Source of the DNA: Unio delphinus
Taxonomy: Eukaryota > Mollusca > Bivalvia > Unionida > Unionidae
Assembly (NCBI GenBank): GCA_029339505.1
Contig: JAQISU010000022.1
Location: 14,586,001-14,650,000, forward strand
Length of the DNA: 64,000 nt
Direction of reading: 5' to 3'
This document shows, in pieces, positions 52,801 through 61,501 of this stretch. Made by a program: the position numbers and the translations under genes. The notes beneath the pieces are model-generated. The model did not search any database. It saw only the letters and a list, made by a program, of their open reading frames with translations, and was not told the DNA's origin. Numbering within the stretch: position 1 is the first letter of the stretch; each line of letters opens with the position of its first letter.

Positions 52801-55017
52801 GAGGTACCCCACTTTAGTCAGTCTGGTTCTCTAATTCCAATGAAACTATTATATAACCCAGATCTAATTCAAACTCAAACAAGTCTGTATCAAGATTTTA
52901 CCACAAACAATCATATGTCCATATTATTATGAATCATCAAATAGAGTTCCCAACCTTATATAGAACCAGGGATTTTTTTTTTTGGAAAGGTGGGAAGACA
53001 GGAGCAAATAGACAACTCTACTTCCGACTAAAGCATACATGTGCCCAGGTTCTCTGATCTGGTACTGGCAAGGCATATAATGGCAGTTTGCTGTTCCGTC
53101 TCTCATTGAACAAGTCCACTAACAAGTCCCTCAGAGATGAAAAATTTTACTCTGCAGAGACAACTTTGAGGCGCATATCTGGACAGGCTGTCTAACGAGG
53201 CTCAATGTGCCTTGCTGAGGAATACATCCATTAACTGATTGTTTTTCTTCTGACTTCTAAAAAACAAACTCTGCTTCAGTGCTAGTCTTCACTCTTTCTT
53301 TCCACCAATCCTCTCTGCAGACTCACTTTCAGTTCAAAAGAAAGTTTGTAGTATTGTCCAAAGCTACATTTGCCAAGAAATAACCATCTTGTACATACAT
53401 GCTTTACAACTTTGCAGTCTTCAAGGTCAAACTAGTCTTGAGACAACCTGACAGCATCTTTCCTTTTACTACTCTTCTCCAAATAATAGATGTAAACTAG
53501 CAGATGACCAATATCTACTTCTAATTTATTAGCAGCCTTTCCTGCAGCAAGGTGCATCACATGACAGACAACCTGCTACATCAACTGATGAAGAAAGACA
53601 TTTCCAAAACACAGGATGCAATTCTTTTATGAATTCCAGTCATCACTAATGCAATATCGGCTGAAAACTCCATACAGTTCTGCCAACTTACATCAAGTTT
53701 CTTTCTCAAGGCATTATCAAGCATGTCAAAAATATTTTCTCCAGAGGAATCTACTGTGAATTTTGGTAGTAAAAGAACACCTATGACTTTTCCTTATTCA
53801 TTATAAAAATATCTATTTCTGATGGGATATGACATTTTATCATTAAAATCACTAATCACAATCAAAGCAACACTACAAAGACAATATAATCCATTTTTGG
53901 GATATCTGCTCTTTTAAGTATAGTATCTTCTACTAAATACCGAACAATATTAGATTTTTTTGCATATCTTTCTGCAATTTTGTAGTCATGGAACATTTGT
54001 TCAAACCATGGTTCAACATGGCCTGCTACTGCTTGGGGTACACCATGTTCTTTTAAAAACTCAATATATGACATCACTAACACAAACAGTGCTAACTAAT
54101 ATAACCATGAACTACAAAATGTATTAATACTTACATCAATTAACAGAACCACCACTTGCCGAGCAAGCAAGGCACAAAACAATTCAAAAGTAGAAACGAA
54201 CACCAATATTGCTCAAATAATGAATACCCTGGAGAGAAAAATGCACAGTCAATCCAAGTGGATTAAAGTTTGGCTCAAAATGCATTTAAAACAACAATGT
54301 AGATAAATTTTGATGAGCAATCTTGGAACAAATGTACTCACACGAAGCCTAAGAAAAATTAGGATGGTATTCCAAATGATGACTAAACAAGAAATCAAAA
54401 TAAGACCATGTTCTTTTGCAAGGAATATTAAACTTGGACTGGAGGACTTGGGAAAGAAAACAATGTAATGGTACCAGGTAAAGTGTTGGTGCTATTAAAA
54501 CACCAATACAGTTCTTGTCACGGTGTGCGAGACAAAAATATGGCTTGAACATTCATATCAAACACCAGATTAACCATATGTTTAAATGGATATGTAATAG
54601 ACAGAAGCCATCTGAGGCAAGGCATTAATTTTAGATGGTTGGACAATAAAAAAAATAATTACATGAAATGATAAAATCTAGCAAAGAAAGAAAGCAATGT
54701 GTTACCTGACTTGGGCCTTATCTGAAACATCAGTCATCCTTCAACCTGGAAAGACTTGTATTTAAAAAGTACAGGAATATAATAGATTTATCCCACCCCC
54801 TTCCTAATTTTTCTGCACAACCATAAATAAGAACATCAAAAACTAATATATTTTTAAAAAAAAACATTTAAGTAATCATGATAATTACCAATAATTTCAA
54901 CTTGTACTTTGGGAAGACCATAGAATTTCTTGCTGTTAGTGACTTCTGTTATGTTTTCTTCTATAAAACTGTTAATTTGTCTACAGAATTCCTCCTCCTT
55001 TGCTATATTTCGGATTC
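20239..55017 (-). CDS. IVNS1ABP: IVNS1ABP orthologue (BACK-kelch part), nine exons
   Basis: Nine exons at 55017-54889, 52062-51953, 42735-42622, 41347-41209, 39207-38992, 30977-30732, 28588-28463, 21075-20902 and 20597-20239 join with GT-AG borders and matching phases into about 537 codons ending in a stop. Order: BACK domain, linker, six kelch repeats, acidic tail. Blocks line up along the whole length with vertebrate IVNS1ABP as I remember it, including the linker (EWSIVASYKT), GGY...ECL in kelch 1, GGSNGH in kelch 2 and SW.C.N in kelch 4. Family members bind actin and can act as Cullin-3 adaptors, in cytoplasm and nucleus; that role is inferred from the family. The BTB exons and the start codon were not found, so the 5' end is incomplete here. 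Introns reach 9.2 kb and are filled with transposon relics. The name comes from an influenza-protein interaction; this is a host gene. Confidence 0.93.
20902..21075 (-). CDS. IVNS1ABP: IVNS1ABP exon: kelch 4
   Basis: Reads ARFQVAVCGFMGKIFAVGGT, NSWQCFNSTEIYDPETNTW and ends CRRGAGIDIFN. The SWxCxN...RRGAG combination is what most specifically points to IVNS1ABP among kelch proteins. 174 bp, phase 1 in and out; acceptor TTTCTTTCTAG, donor GTTGGT. Confidence 0.95.
21926..25071 (-). mobile_element. 3.1-kb hAT-like DNA transposon
   Basis: Ends are inverted repeats CATACATGCCAACC / GGTTGGCATGTATG, and the flanks are an identical 6-bp target duplication GACCTG (21,920-21,925 and 25,072-25,077). The sub-terminal parts share short runs such as AAAAAGYGTAAT. 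A broken transposase gene occupies most of the interior on the minus strand, the same strand as the host gene whose 7.4-kb intron it lies in. Deleted or decayed relatives occur at 14,522-15,400 and 53,230-54,090. Confidence 0.92.
22071..24320 (-). pseudogene. hAT-family transposase, disrupted
   Basis: Five minus-strand pieces in order: 24320-23844, 23847-23251, 23214-23026, 23029-22370 and 22313-22071. The N-terminal piece has a zinc-finger-like HGGKFDVEKHMKTRKH. Catalytic blocks visible are ATDGS (first Asp), VDNAS (second Asp) followed by CPCHLMH (the CxxH motif), and the C-terminal NADCERLFSVLNKNKTEFR, typical of the hAT dimerisation and third-acidic region. Pieces 2 and 3 share a frame split by a TAA; the others need frame changes. 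The protein cannot be made as one chain. About 700 residues in total, a normal size for hAT transposases. Confidence 0.9.
25777..25825. repeat. (GT)n microsatellite at a SINE tail
   Basis: GT repeat with one TT break. It abuts the 3' end of the minus-strand SINE body, so it reads as a (CA)n tail of that element. Confidence 0.9.
25826..26702 (-). mobile_element. tRNA-derived SINE, split by an insertion
   Basis: Read on the minus strand, 26,702-26,566 gives a tRNA-like head: GACCAAAGTGGTTAGAGCAC, then a loop and TGCAGGTTCAAACCCC (B box). The body continues through a conserved stretch containing TAATGTGACTGGG and ends in (CA)n at 25,826. It is interrupted at 26,011-26,559 by another element flanked by TAATAC on both sides. 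Other copies of the body are at 40,601-40,770, 56,600-56,880 and 59,029-59,240. Confidence 0.85.
26011..26559. mobile_element. 549-bp non-autonomous element inside a SINE
   Basis: Starts CATAGCTGCCAACC and ends GTTGGTAGCTATA, inverted repeats of about 12 bp with one mismatch, flanked by TAATAC at 26,005-26,010 and 26,560-26,565. Other SINE copies run straight through this point, which confirms the insertion. No transposase is encoded. The first bases (CATA..TGCCAACC) and the 6-bp duplication are like those of the 21,926 hAT-like element, suggesting related mobilisation. Confidence 0.85.
27124..27150. repeat. Poly(A) run
   Basis: 27 consecutive A. No retrotransposon body was recognised next to it. 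Confidence 0.9.
27856..28140. repeat. Degenerate ~42-bp tandem repeat
   Basis: Units like GTGACTGTTAACGAAGGATC followed by CAGCTCCAGCCTTTACC are clear in 27,920-28,010 and decay on both sides into GGATCC / GTGACT spaced phrases. Confidence 0.75.
28463..28588 (-). CDS. IVNS1ABP: IVNS1ABP exon: kelch 3
   Basis: Reads GIAVLDKKIYVIGGSMGQTT then DCEMYDPATNTWTSIAPLNM. One full blade with IGG, YDP and TW signatures. 126 bp, phase 1 in and out; acceptor ATTTACAG, donor GTATGT. Confidence 0.95.
29464..29644. mobile_element. 181-bp MITE, copy 1
   Basis: Ends TACAGTGAAACCTGTCTTGA and the complement of TACAGTAGAACCTGTCTTGA form about 28 bp of near-perfect inverted repeat; internal sequence also folds. 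A TA duplication is possible. A second copy is at 59,905-60,078. No coding capacity. It lies in the intron between kelch 2 and kelch 3 exons. Confidence 0.85.
30732..30977 (-). CDS. IVNS1ABP: IVNS1ABP exon: kelch 1-2
   Basis: Reads GGYERGECLKSVEEYDPTTN, then RGRFNIAEIDGKIYVVGGSN and DCYDPATEKWTSV. It holds the double-Gly, Tyr and Trp signature of kelch blades 1 and 2. 246 bp, phase 1 in and out; acceptor TTTTATAG, donor GTTGGT. Confidence 0.95.
31155..31240 (-). mobile_element. tRNA-like SINE head fragment
   Basis: Minus strand reads GGGAGGTTAGAATGCAGGAC, then CTTGCAAGTC (anticodon arm) and GGTCACCAGTTCAAATCCTG (T arm / B box). The stems are imperfect and the acceptor stem is absent, so it is a SINE head or pseudo-tRNA and not a working tRNA gene. 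Confidence 0.55.
31517..35569 (-). mobile_element. 4.05-kb DNA transposon, unnamed family
   Basis: Perfect 19-bp inverted ends GGGCTATTCCATTTAAACA / TGTTTAAATGGAATAGCCC, flanked by TGA on both sides (31,514-31,516 and 35,570-35,572), a probable 3-bp target duplication. A second pair of inverted phrases (TGGTGGTTAGGGTGGCCC near 32,510 and GGGCCACCCTACTGGTGGTG near 35,465) lies inside. The transposase pseudogene occupies 34,984-32,735. The element sits in the 8-kb intron between the kelch 1 exons of IVNS1ABP and explains half of its length. Confidence 0.9.
32735..34984 (-). pseudogene. Transposase-like protein, disrupted
   Basis: One reading frame covers 34,984 down to 32,735 but is broken. 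It has a stop near 34,775 and a stretch around 34,700-34,600 where the protein-like text runs in the neighbouring frame. It has a TGA-TAA pair at 33,370-33,365 and a TAG near 33,034. The best intact part (34,585-33,365, 406 codons) has an acidic/basic Ser-rich region (DMETSSESDDQDP then RKRGKK), LTVHWDGK (probable first catalytic Asp), MCFDTTSSNTG (second Asp) and LLHFACRHHIMELVL (CxxH). This D...D...CxxH layout is that of RNase H-fold transposases. I remember similar uncharacterised multicopy proteins in cnidarians and molluscs but cannot assign a superfamily. Confidence 0.8.
36780..37680. other. GC-richer patch of unknown nature
   Basis: Less AT-rich than its surroundings, with several CpG-containing phrases (CGGCCGCTTGGCC, CGAATACGTAGGG) and short direct repeats (GACAGACAGACAG; CAATCAATCACATTCAGC twice). 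A 69-codon open frame at 36,798-37,007 is not recognisable. It may be part of an old mobile element; no terminal repeats were found. Confidence 0.35.
38992..39207 (-). CDS. IVNS1ABP: IVNS1ABP exon: Ser/Pro linker and start of kelch 1
   Basis: Starts DRMYMAIAMLNGTLTALSVH, passes a Ser/Pro/Lys-rich linker (SPQSKPPKETASPKSQ) and ends in FGLKVIDGKLFACG, the first beta strand pair of kelch 1. 216 bp, phase 1 in and out; acceptor after a poly-T tract, donor GTTAGT. The vertebrate protein has the same layout with a SPQSSPTS linker. Confidence 0.92.
39555..40131. mobile_element. Foldback element with ~180-bp inverted ends
   Basis: About 180 bp at 39,555-39,738 reappears inverted at about 39,950-40,131. 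Shared text includes AAATCTTACTCAGTTCATTC, AACCCGATTGCRACCA and TCTCATGCTTAA. Terminal text is TTTGTA(G/C)CCCC-TGCC. The two arms surround about 210 bp with no coding sequence. No target duplication was evident. It lies in the intron upstream of the Ser/Pro linker exon. Confidence 0.85.
40601..40770 (-). mobile_element. SINE copy, 3'-truncated
   Basis: Minus strand has the tRNA-like head with GGTTGTGGGTTCAAAACC and the body to TAATGTGACTG, then stops at an A-rich run at 40,589-40,600. Same family as 25,826-26,702. Confidence 0.8.
41209..41347 (-). CDS. IVNS1ABP: IVNS1ABP exon: linker before kelch
   Basis: Reads TEAQKQKEWNNYQCEIGN and ends QQQEWSIVASYKTQ, matching the EWKIVASEKT block of vertebrate IVNS1ABP. 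139 bp, phase 0 to phase 1; acceptor TTTTAG, donor GTAGAT. Confidence 0.9.
41871..42166. repeat. 27-bp tandem repeat, 11 copies
   Basis: Unit ATGTATAAATAATTACATGA followed by CCATTGG. Ten copies are 27 bp and one is 26 bp. The first and last copies both read CATAACC where the inner ones read CATGACC. There are no unique spacers, so this is a minisatellite and not a CRISPR array. Confidence 0.97.
42622..42735 (-). CDS. IVNS1ABP: IVNS1ABP exon: post-BACK linker
   Basis: Reads VNVLYLNQCNQLRDCADMDD and ends in a basic KKQKKK run. 114 bp, phase 0 on both sides; acceptor TTTTTGTAG, donor GTAAGA. The LYLNQCNQL piece aligns with the LYYSADHKL stretch that follows BACK in vertebrate IVNS1ABP. Too small to be noticed as an open frame on its own; found from phase and context. 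Confidence 0.85.
43190..44002. mobile_element. 813-bp TIR element, TACCGTATTTT family
   Basis: Begins TACCGTATTTTTGTGCATAT and ends, in complement, TACTGTATTTTCGTGCAT. The related element at 62,714-63,910 has the same first 11 bases. TA at each end fits a TA target duplication. A sub-terminal GCGTTATACACG phrase is shared with the other copy. No transposase recognised. Confidence 0.75.
45995..48688 (+). pseudogene. Transposase-like protein with C-terminal Tudor/SH3-like domain, disrupted
   Basis: Plus-strand pieces in order: 45,995-46,189, then frame-shifting Lys/Glu-rich coiled-coil text to about 46,780, 46,792-47,226, 47,227-47,937, 47,967-48,180 and 48,176-48,688. Visible blocks are GLGRDGTTQKKQK (possible first Asp), TMSDRATNEKLANKLLEE (second Asp) followed by HHFYCMAHVLLGFH (CxxH), and near the end a beta-rich DSWYPGIVEKVKDN...VKFMSP...FQWP block like the Tudor/SH3-type domains found at the end of some invertebrate transposon proteins. 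Pieces 46,792-47,226 and 47,287-47,937 are consecutive, separated by one TAG. Several frame changes make it non-functional. Inverted termini were not found. It is antisense to the host gene in its 9.2-kb intron. Confidence 0.7.
49961..50935. repeat. 15-bp minisatellite, ~65 copies
   Basis: Unit AATGAATATATGCAC with variants (AACATATGCAC, ATATTCAC, ACATGTGC). Because 15 is a multiple of 3 and the unit has few stops, frames of 269-328 codons open on both strands; these are not genes. Sub-blocks, such as six AACATATGCAC units at 50,137-50,230, show homogenised patches. Confidence 0.97.
51758..51952. repeat. 35-bp tandem repeat abutting an exon donor
   Basis: About 5.6 copies of ATGTATGAACTGTGTATCAT followed by ATACCTGATACAGAG. 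On the minus strand each unit reads TATCAG|GTATATGATACACAG, resembling the true exon end ATCAG|GTACACAG at 51,953, which the array touches. Confidence 0.95.
51953..52062 (-). CDS. IVNS1ABP: IVNS1ABP exon: BACK domain, second part
   Basis: Reads GAEDNVESSEGREILKIVL then KWIREELDDTKLRQLADQ, the helical KxxxxWI(R/K) segment of BACK domains. 110 bp, phase 1 to phase 0. Acceptor GTTGCAG; donor CAG|GTACAC lies at the edge of a 35-bp tandem repeat whose units carry the same motif. Confidence 0.92.
53230..54090 (-). pseudogene. hAT transposase relic
   Basis: Minus-strand text matches the hAT element at 21,926-25,071 (compare 23,200-24,130) but is more decayed. For example the region around 54,083-53,862 reads YIEFLKEHGVPQAVAGH where the other copy has EFLIEHGLLLAVADH. 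Only the N-terminal and central transposase regions remain; no termini found. Confidence 0.85.
54889..55017 (-). CDS. IVNS1ABP: IVNS1ABP exon: BACK domain, first part
   Basis: Reads GIRNIAKEEEFCRQINSF and on to LPKVQVEIIG, matching the start of a BACK domain (family pattern: RNxA...F...LP...LE). 129 bp, phase 1 in and phase 1 out; acceptor TTTTTTAG, donor GTAATT. It must be preceded by the unseen BTB exons, the last of which should end with the first base of a Gly or Arg codon. Confidence 0.9.
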
Positions 55018-56072
55018 CTAAAAAAGAAACATAAAAGCAAGTTGAAATACAAAAACAACAATAGATCCCAAAAATGCATTACACATGAATTCTAACTGTC
55101 AGGATGTGATTGATTTATATAAAACTTAAATAATTTGCACATTGGCAATAATTTTGAATCTGAGATCTTACTTGCATGACAATTTTATAATTTAATTATT
55201 AAGGGCAGGGTTTTTGCTTTATAAAGTATTTTGGAAGATAAATTCTACATTTTTTTTTTTACTTCCATTCTGTTGTAATGCAAGTCATGTTCACTACTCT
55301 GCAATAAAGGCATTCCCTTATAACCATCCTTTTTGTGTCAGTAGAGTTATTTTCCTTTTGATATTTACAAAATGAGGTAGGGTTGTTTTTATATATACTG
55401 ATTTTCATTTACATGCTATTAATCACAGCATATTTTAACACTTAAAAATCTTAATAGAAAAATACATATCCATATATAAGTCGATTCAGAGTATACAACG
55501 AGGCCAGGTCAACAAGTTGGCTTCGTATTTTACAGTAGTAACTTCCAGTTTCATGAATATTAATGGTATGACTATGATATTCCATATTACCGGCAATTGT
55601 GAAATTGCATTACCGATGCTAACATGCTTGTGATTTTACTTCTGTACAAGGCATTGCTATATTCTGTTATCAACTGACACAGCTGAATAAACAGTCAATG
55701 CTTCTTTTAATTATAGATCCATTGCAACAAGATGGAAAATTTACAAAATGATTCAATTTGACTAATACTCCACATCGACTTATAGGCCGGAAAATATAAA
55801 AATTTTGAAGATTTGTCTCATCTTTCCTCATTTAAAAATAAATTTTAAAAATGCAACAATTGTTGAATATATGCATGATTTCAGCTTCTTTACAGTATAA
55901 TTGCAGTGCACCAAATGCAAACATGCATCAACAATAGCTATGACTTAAAATTATAATTAAGAATTAAATATTGAAAAGTTCAAAATACCAGGTGTTGGAA
56001 CACCTTAAATGACAAATGCAACATTGAACTTAAACTGCCACATTTTAGCCAATAAACCTGTAACTGTATTCA

Positions 56073-56074
<2 letters not shown>

Positions 56075-56131
<57 letters not shown>
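56075..56131. repeat. (AAT)n microsatellite
   Basis: About 19 AAT units. Confidence 0.97.
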
Positions 56132-56599
56132 TCTTTATTTAAAGAGAGTGGCTCGATTAGATATATTCATACCGATATGGCATGTTTCTAAGTTTCAATC
56201 TGCAATGTATTTATTTCTCAATGCATGTTTTTTGTATGTGTAATATTGTTTACACATACAATTATACATGTAGTATATACAATCAAACCAGCCCTGCCAG
56301 TCATCATTATGGTGTTCACCTGGTCAAAAGGGCCCTTCTAATTACCCCCACCCCATGAAATTTCCTATTTTAATTCATGTATATAATAAACACCTGCTTT
56401 CCAATTGGTAACAATAACAACTTATTGCTGTTTTTAGAGGTAACTCAAGCACATTGATAGTGACTGCTTCAAACATGAAAATTAACAATCTTTGTTTGAC
56501 CAGGAAGCCATTGTTTATATACAGGTATCACATGACAATCCCCTGTAAACACTGCAATCAATCACACATGACAGTTTAACTTCTAGTGTCTTGTGTTTG

Positions 56600-56880
56600 A
56601 TTTGAATTTTTACCATAGCTTTAACAATGTTTCAGTCACATTGCTACAGTGTCTGCAGTGCGACAGCTTAGTGATTTCTAGCACTTGAGCACTGTGCCAC
56701 AGACACGTAACATGATGTCCCATGATGTGACACCAGGTAGATGAGTCCTAACACTAACTTCTTAATGCTGAGCGCCAAGCAAGGCAGCTGTTAGTTTCAA
56801 TTTTAACAGTTTTTGGTGTGACTCTTGTCAGGGTTCAAACCCATAACCTCACACTTTAATGGGTGGTTGCTACCGATAGG
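56600..56880 (-). mobile_element. SINE copy
   Basis: Minus strand carries ATGGGTTTGAACCCTGAC (B box), the GCCTTGCTTGGCGCTCAGCA body, and ends near 56,600. Same family as 25,826-26,702, diverged. Confidence 0.8.
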
Positions 56881-57732
56881 ATTTATTATGCATTTATAAT
56901 ATATGATATATTTATGTGTGCAATAAAGAAGACAAATAACATACAATCATTTGTCCAAGAAAATGAAAATTCTTGAATTTATAAAACTGACTAATTCATT
57001 ACTGGCAGTATAAAGGTAAAGAACATGTTATCTAATTAAATGAAATTCTCTTTAATTCAAGAAAACTTATGTGTTTATTATTGGTAGTGTCCTCAAGTAA
57101 AATTCAACAATCAACAACAAAAACAAACATGTAATAGATGTGATCAAAATGAGTATTCCTTTAAAAGTGTTATTTTGTATTATCAAAACAGCCTACCATA
57201 CTTGACACAATATGCACAAAATGACTTAAGTACACATACCACTTCATTATCAAAACATGCATACAACTGACATGTGTTTGAATCCCAACATACCTCGTAC
57301 AACAAAAATGATGATCAGAATTTTCTCTTAACTTTCCATGTAGTGATCTAGCTAGTTTTGAAGAGTTTTTTTTTTGGTTTGCCCATTGTATAACCAAAAT
57401 ATGAGGGTGCGCATTTATTGACTAACAGTTGCATCATAGTAAAACCAAAGTGGTCATACTAAACCAAAGTCGTGCATGTGCACCTACCCAATGCTGCATT
57501 CATGTGCCATCTGAATTTGGGAGCTTTATGTATATATGGTACATGAGGTGTGCTCTTACAATTGGTGGCAACCAGTACATTACACAACAGGTGAATTCCC
57601 AGCAAGGATTAAAGTGAAATGTAATTGATGAAATTATTTTAAATACTTGGTTTTATTAATTTATGATTCACATAAATTTATTTTGAATTTCTGGTGTCAT
57701 TACTATTTAATTTGGAGTTTAATATCAGACTT

Positions 57733-57736
<4 letters not shown>

Positions 57737-57767
<31 letters not shown>
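57737..57767. repeat. (AT)n microsatellite
   Basis: About 15 AT units. Confidence 0.95.
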
Positions 57768-57771
<4 letters not shown>

Positions 57772-58817
57772 CATATGGAAAGATGGAAGTGGAAGTAACA
57801 GTAAACGCCCACAGTAAAGGGTTCCTATGTTAAAAATAGAAATGACATCTCAAGAATGTGTATACATTTGGTGGGGAAAAAGTAACAACTGTTCATGTCT
57901 GGTTCTAAATACTATATTTTCAAGTGCATAGTGGATATCATGTCAAATATGGTGTCATGAAAATTATATGAAGACAACTGACTTATTCATTCATCCTAAC
58001 ATTATGCAAAATGGAGCAAACAGGTTTGAAAGATCAAAAATGCCCTGCCATATTCTTAAATTTGATTTAATCCTATCAAAATTTACTCCAAGATCTATGA
58101 ATAATTAAGTGTACAAGATAAAATTACAATACAAACAAATAATAATAAATATGTGAAAGCATTTAAATATCATTTAAGAGTAATAACATATAGCATGAAA
58201 TAATTCTAGAGTGACAAATTATTGGTCCTTGGCAGCAAATTTATTTTTCAACAATAGTTAGGTTCCAACTTCCAAGTCGAAATGGACAATGAAATTCCAA
58301 AGGCTGATGAATCCCAAAAAAATATAGACTACTATATTAGATCACAGTTACTTTACATTTCCCCCATGGTTTGAAAACCTTTGTTCAATGGTCGAGTACC
58401 CTTAGATACCCTTCAATGGTTGACCAAGAAATCTGGAAAGAAAGACATGTTTAAACTACGATAATACCCTAAATTCTATCAAACATGCATCCATTCTCAG
58501 ACACGTACAGATTGCACAATTGTCCTGGCAGTTTGACCCTTAACTTGAAAAACTGATTTCTGCATTAAAAATTAACTTTCAGAACCTATGGACTTCAGGC
58601 CAGCAACCATCAAATAGCAAAATCATTTTAAAACGAATGATTGGTCCACTCTGAAGATCACTTAGCATGGACCAACTTCAAATGTTAGTTTACTTGGTCA
58701 CTGTACAATGAAGAATTGGAAAGACAGCTTGCATGTTATGTTATGATGATATACACCATCAGTACGACTTCATTTAATTGCCAGAAATATACAGCAGTGG
58801 TTTAGGAATCCGGTGTC

Positions 58818-59001
58818 CATCAGCACTGGACCGTCATCGCTGATATACGAAGCCATCTAAATGACTATCAGCCGTGGACATGGATTCTGATATGCAAAGC
58901 CATCAACTCAGCAATGGACAGTCATCACCAACATGCAAAGCTATCTAAACGACTATCAGCATTGGAGAGTTATCACTGATATACAAAGCCATCTAAATAA
59001 C
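58818..59001. repeat. Degenerate ~48-bp tandem repeat
   Basis: Four diverged units (44-48 bp) containing ATCAGC..TGGA and GATATACAAAGCCATCTAAA. Confidence 0.85.
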
Positions 59002-59006
59002 TTCAG

Positions 59007-59240
59007 TTGTGTGTGTGTGTCTGTGTGTGATTTGGAGTTTTTAATGTAGCTTTAAAATAATTTTAGTAATACTGCTATGATGTCTGCAATGTGACAGTTT
59101 ATAATGTATTTTAGCATTATGTCATCATGCATCAGATGTAACATCATGTCCCACCCAGTCACATTATCTTGACACCAAGTTGACCAGTCCTAGCACTAAC
59201 CTCTTAATGCTGCAACTACCACAGCCAGCAGACCCTCTAA
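59007..59240 (-). mobile_element. SINE copy with (CA)n tail, 5'-truncated
   Basis: A (GT)n run at 59,007-59,028 followed by the SINE body up to TTAATGCTG at about 59,210. The tRNA-like head is missing or decayed. The microsatellite tail again sits on the 3' side, as in the copy at 25,826. Confidence 0.8.
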
Positions 59241-59904
59241 CCATTATGTAATCAAGCAATCAATGCAATTATTTTGATAACAGGAATTAAGTTATCTTTC
59301 ATCTTAAAATAATTACTCATGTAATCTGATTTCTTGCAACACAAGTATGCTCGATGTAGGATAAATCATATTACATCTGGAAGTCACTCAGTACATGCTG
59401 AAGCTCTCCTCAAATGCATTAGTACAAAACTCGGTTAACAAAGAAAACATGAATCTCACAGGATTGCAAAACCACAATATAGAAAAATCACATGCAGATC
59501 ATGGTTAACTTCTCTGTGCAATTTTGCCAATTTGCTTTCAACAATGAAGAAAGTACAAGAGCTTAATAAAGTTATAATTAGTTCTGCCATTAAACAGTCT
59601 AAATGACCCACACACCCACCCACACCCGAATCTACCCAATGTTTTCTCTATATCCATAGGTAATGATATCTATTCTTATTTTTTTGAGATTCCACGGTAA
59701 CTGGCCCCTCACTTATAGTGTGGTCTCTTACTTTTTTTAACCTCATTGTATATTATAATCAAGGGTGGTGTATGCACAATTCATGCATGCTGCTATTTAT
59801 GTATCCAGTAGTATTGTACACAATACTCGAACTCTCTACACTGCAACTCAGCTGACTAACAAACCTCATGCCTGATACATTGTTATACATACATATAATA
59901 TATA

Positions 59905-60078
59905 TAGTGAAACCGGTCTTGAAAGATCACTGCTATCAGACAACCTGTCTTGAGATACAATATTCTCAATACACAAATTTAATGATTATATAGCATTGTG
60001 ACCTGTTATGAGAGACCACCTGTCTTGAGAAACCGCACTTGTATGGCAGAAAGGGTGGTCATTCAAGTCAGGTTCTAA
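59905..60078. mobile_element. MITE, copy 2
   Basis: Homologous over its full length to 29,464-29,644 (TTTAATGATTATATAGCATT shared). It is flanked by TA-rich DNA and followed by (TG)n(TA)n. Confidence 0.85.
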
Positions 60079-60079
60079 T

Positions 60080-60084
60080 ATGTG

Positions 60085-60154
<70 letters not shown>
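60080..60154. repeat. (TG)n(TA)n microsatellite
   Basis: Short TG run then about 30 TA units. Confidence 0.95.
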
Positions 60155-60155
<1 letters not shown>

Positions 60156-61357
60156 CCACAGTTTTATCGCACTTTGTAACTTTTACCATTGCTAGCACAT
60201 AGAGGCATGAATGGATACCCACTAACAAAATCTTGTAGACCTTTTTTCTTAATTATGAACAAGCACATGAGGAAACATGCAAGCCCATATTTAATGTGCA
60301 ATACTATCTAATTAGTGAGTTTAGCAAATTCTAATGAAATAAGCTGAGGTCAAACTGCCAAGTCACTTTGCTCAATTTGTACACCCATACACACACCCAC
60401 ACAGATATAAGTGTGACAGACAGTCAATCAAGGAAATACAGCTCTCCTTCATTATAATTTTGTAGTCTGGATCCATAACTACTGAAAGTGCCATGTACCG
60501 AACCATGGTATCATGAGAGGGAAACTTTGGTAATTGTGAATACACATGATGGGGTACAGGGAAGGGGAAAAAATAAACCCCAGTCAAATGTCTAGCAATC
60601 ATGCTAATTTCTGTACATTCTATTTTTTCCCACAATTCATCTGTACTTGTAAATTTATTTTGGTTGAAAAACCAAAAAAGGACCTAACACTCGCTTTATT
60701 TTTCAACTGTCATACATTTGTTCCAACAATTCAAGTAAAATGTTTATTTTAGTCATGGGGTCCACAGAGTTACCGCACTATATCCAAAATTGCTGTCTAA
60801 TGAAGGGCATTATAACAAGGGAGAGCTGTATTAAGTAATGGCTGATGGGCCTGTAAATTAATACTTTCATGCCAGCATCATGCTGTTGTCAATTAACTAA
60901 AAAAATTCATTCAAAGATGTTCCCTATCTTGGAGATGCTAAGTAAGCTTTATGATTTATCTTGAATCCATTTTGGTCATAAAACATCAAGGAAAAGAATG
61001 TATATTGACAATGACTAGAGACAAATTATGCATATCATTTCATCACAATTTATTACTTATTTTAAAAAGCTTCATCATTATGCAAAGTTTGACAATCTTA
61101 ATTAAGAATTTGCCACTACAATAGCGTGTTTAAATATGAGAATTACATGTCAATGAAAATTCAGTTGTCAAGAAAGAAATGCATATTCATTAAAAATACA
61201 CAAGCTGTCATTTCTTTTATATATGTCTTTCATCCAATATTATTAAATTACAGAAGATCAATTTTCTCCTATAAGAGGTAATTACAATATATAACGGGCT
61301 AAATTCACTCACCTGCATGACATCTATGAAATATTCAAAAAGTATTTGGCCCAAGAA

Positions 61358-61501
61358 ATCAGTATGACATTTTGTGTTACATTTCTTACAATGTAGCTGA
61401 TTGAAATCAGTATGACATTTTGTGTTACATTTCTTACAATGTAGCTGATTGAAATCAATAGGACATTTTGTGTTACATTTCTTACAATGCTGCTGATTGA
61501 A
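61358..61501. repeat. 48-bp tandem repeat, three copies
   Basis: Unit ATCAGTATGACATTTTGTGT followed by TACATTTCTTACAATGTAGC and TGATTGAA. The first two copies are identical and the third differs by a few bases. The 48-bp period keeps frames open on the minus strand; see findings. Confidence 0.96.

Noticed and set aside
60372..60635. Minus-strand 87-codon frame (MALSVVMDPDYKIIMK)
   Set aside because: No recognisable domain, no suitable splice borders, and only weakly protein-like composition.
61313..61410. LFEYF...DVMQ segment as the missing BTB exon of IVNS1ABP
   Set aside because: Resembles a BTB fragment over only six residues. Upstream residues do not fit a BTB fold and the exon phase is wrong for the following BACK exon.
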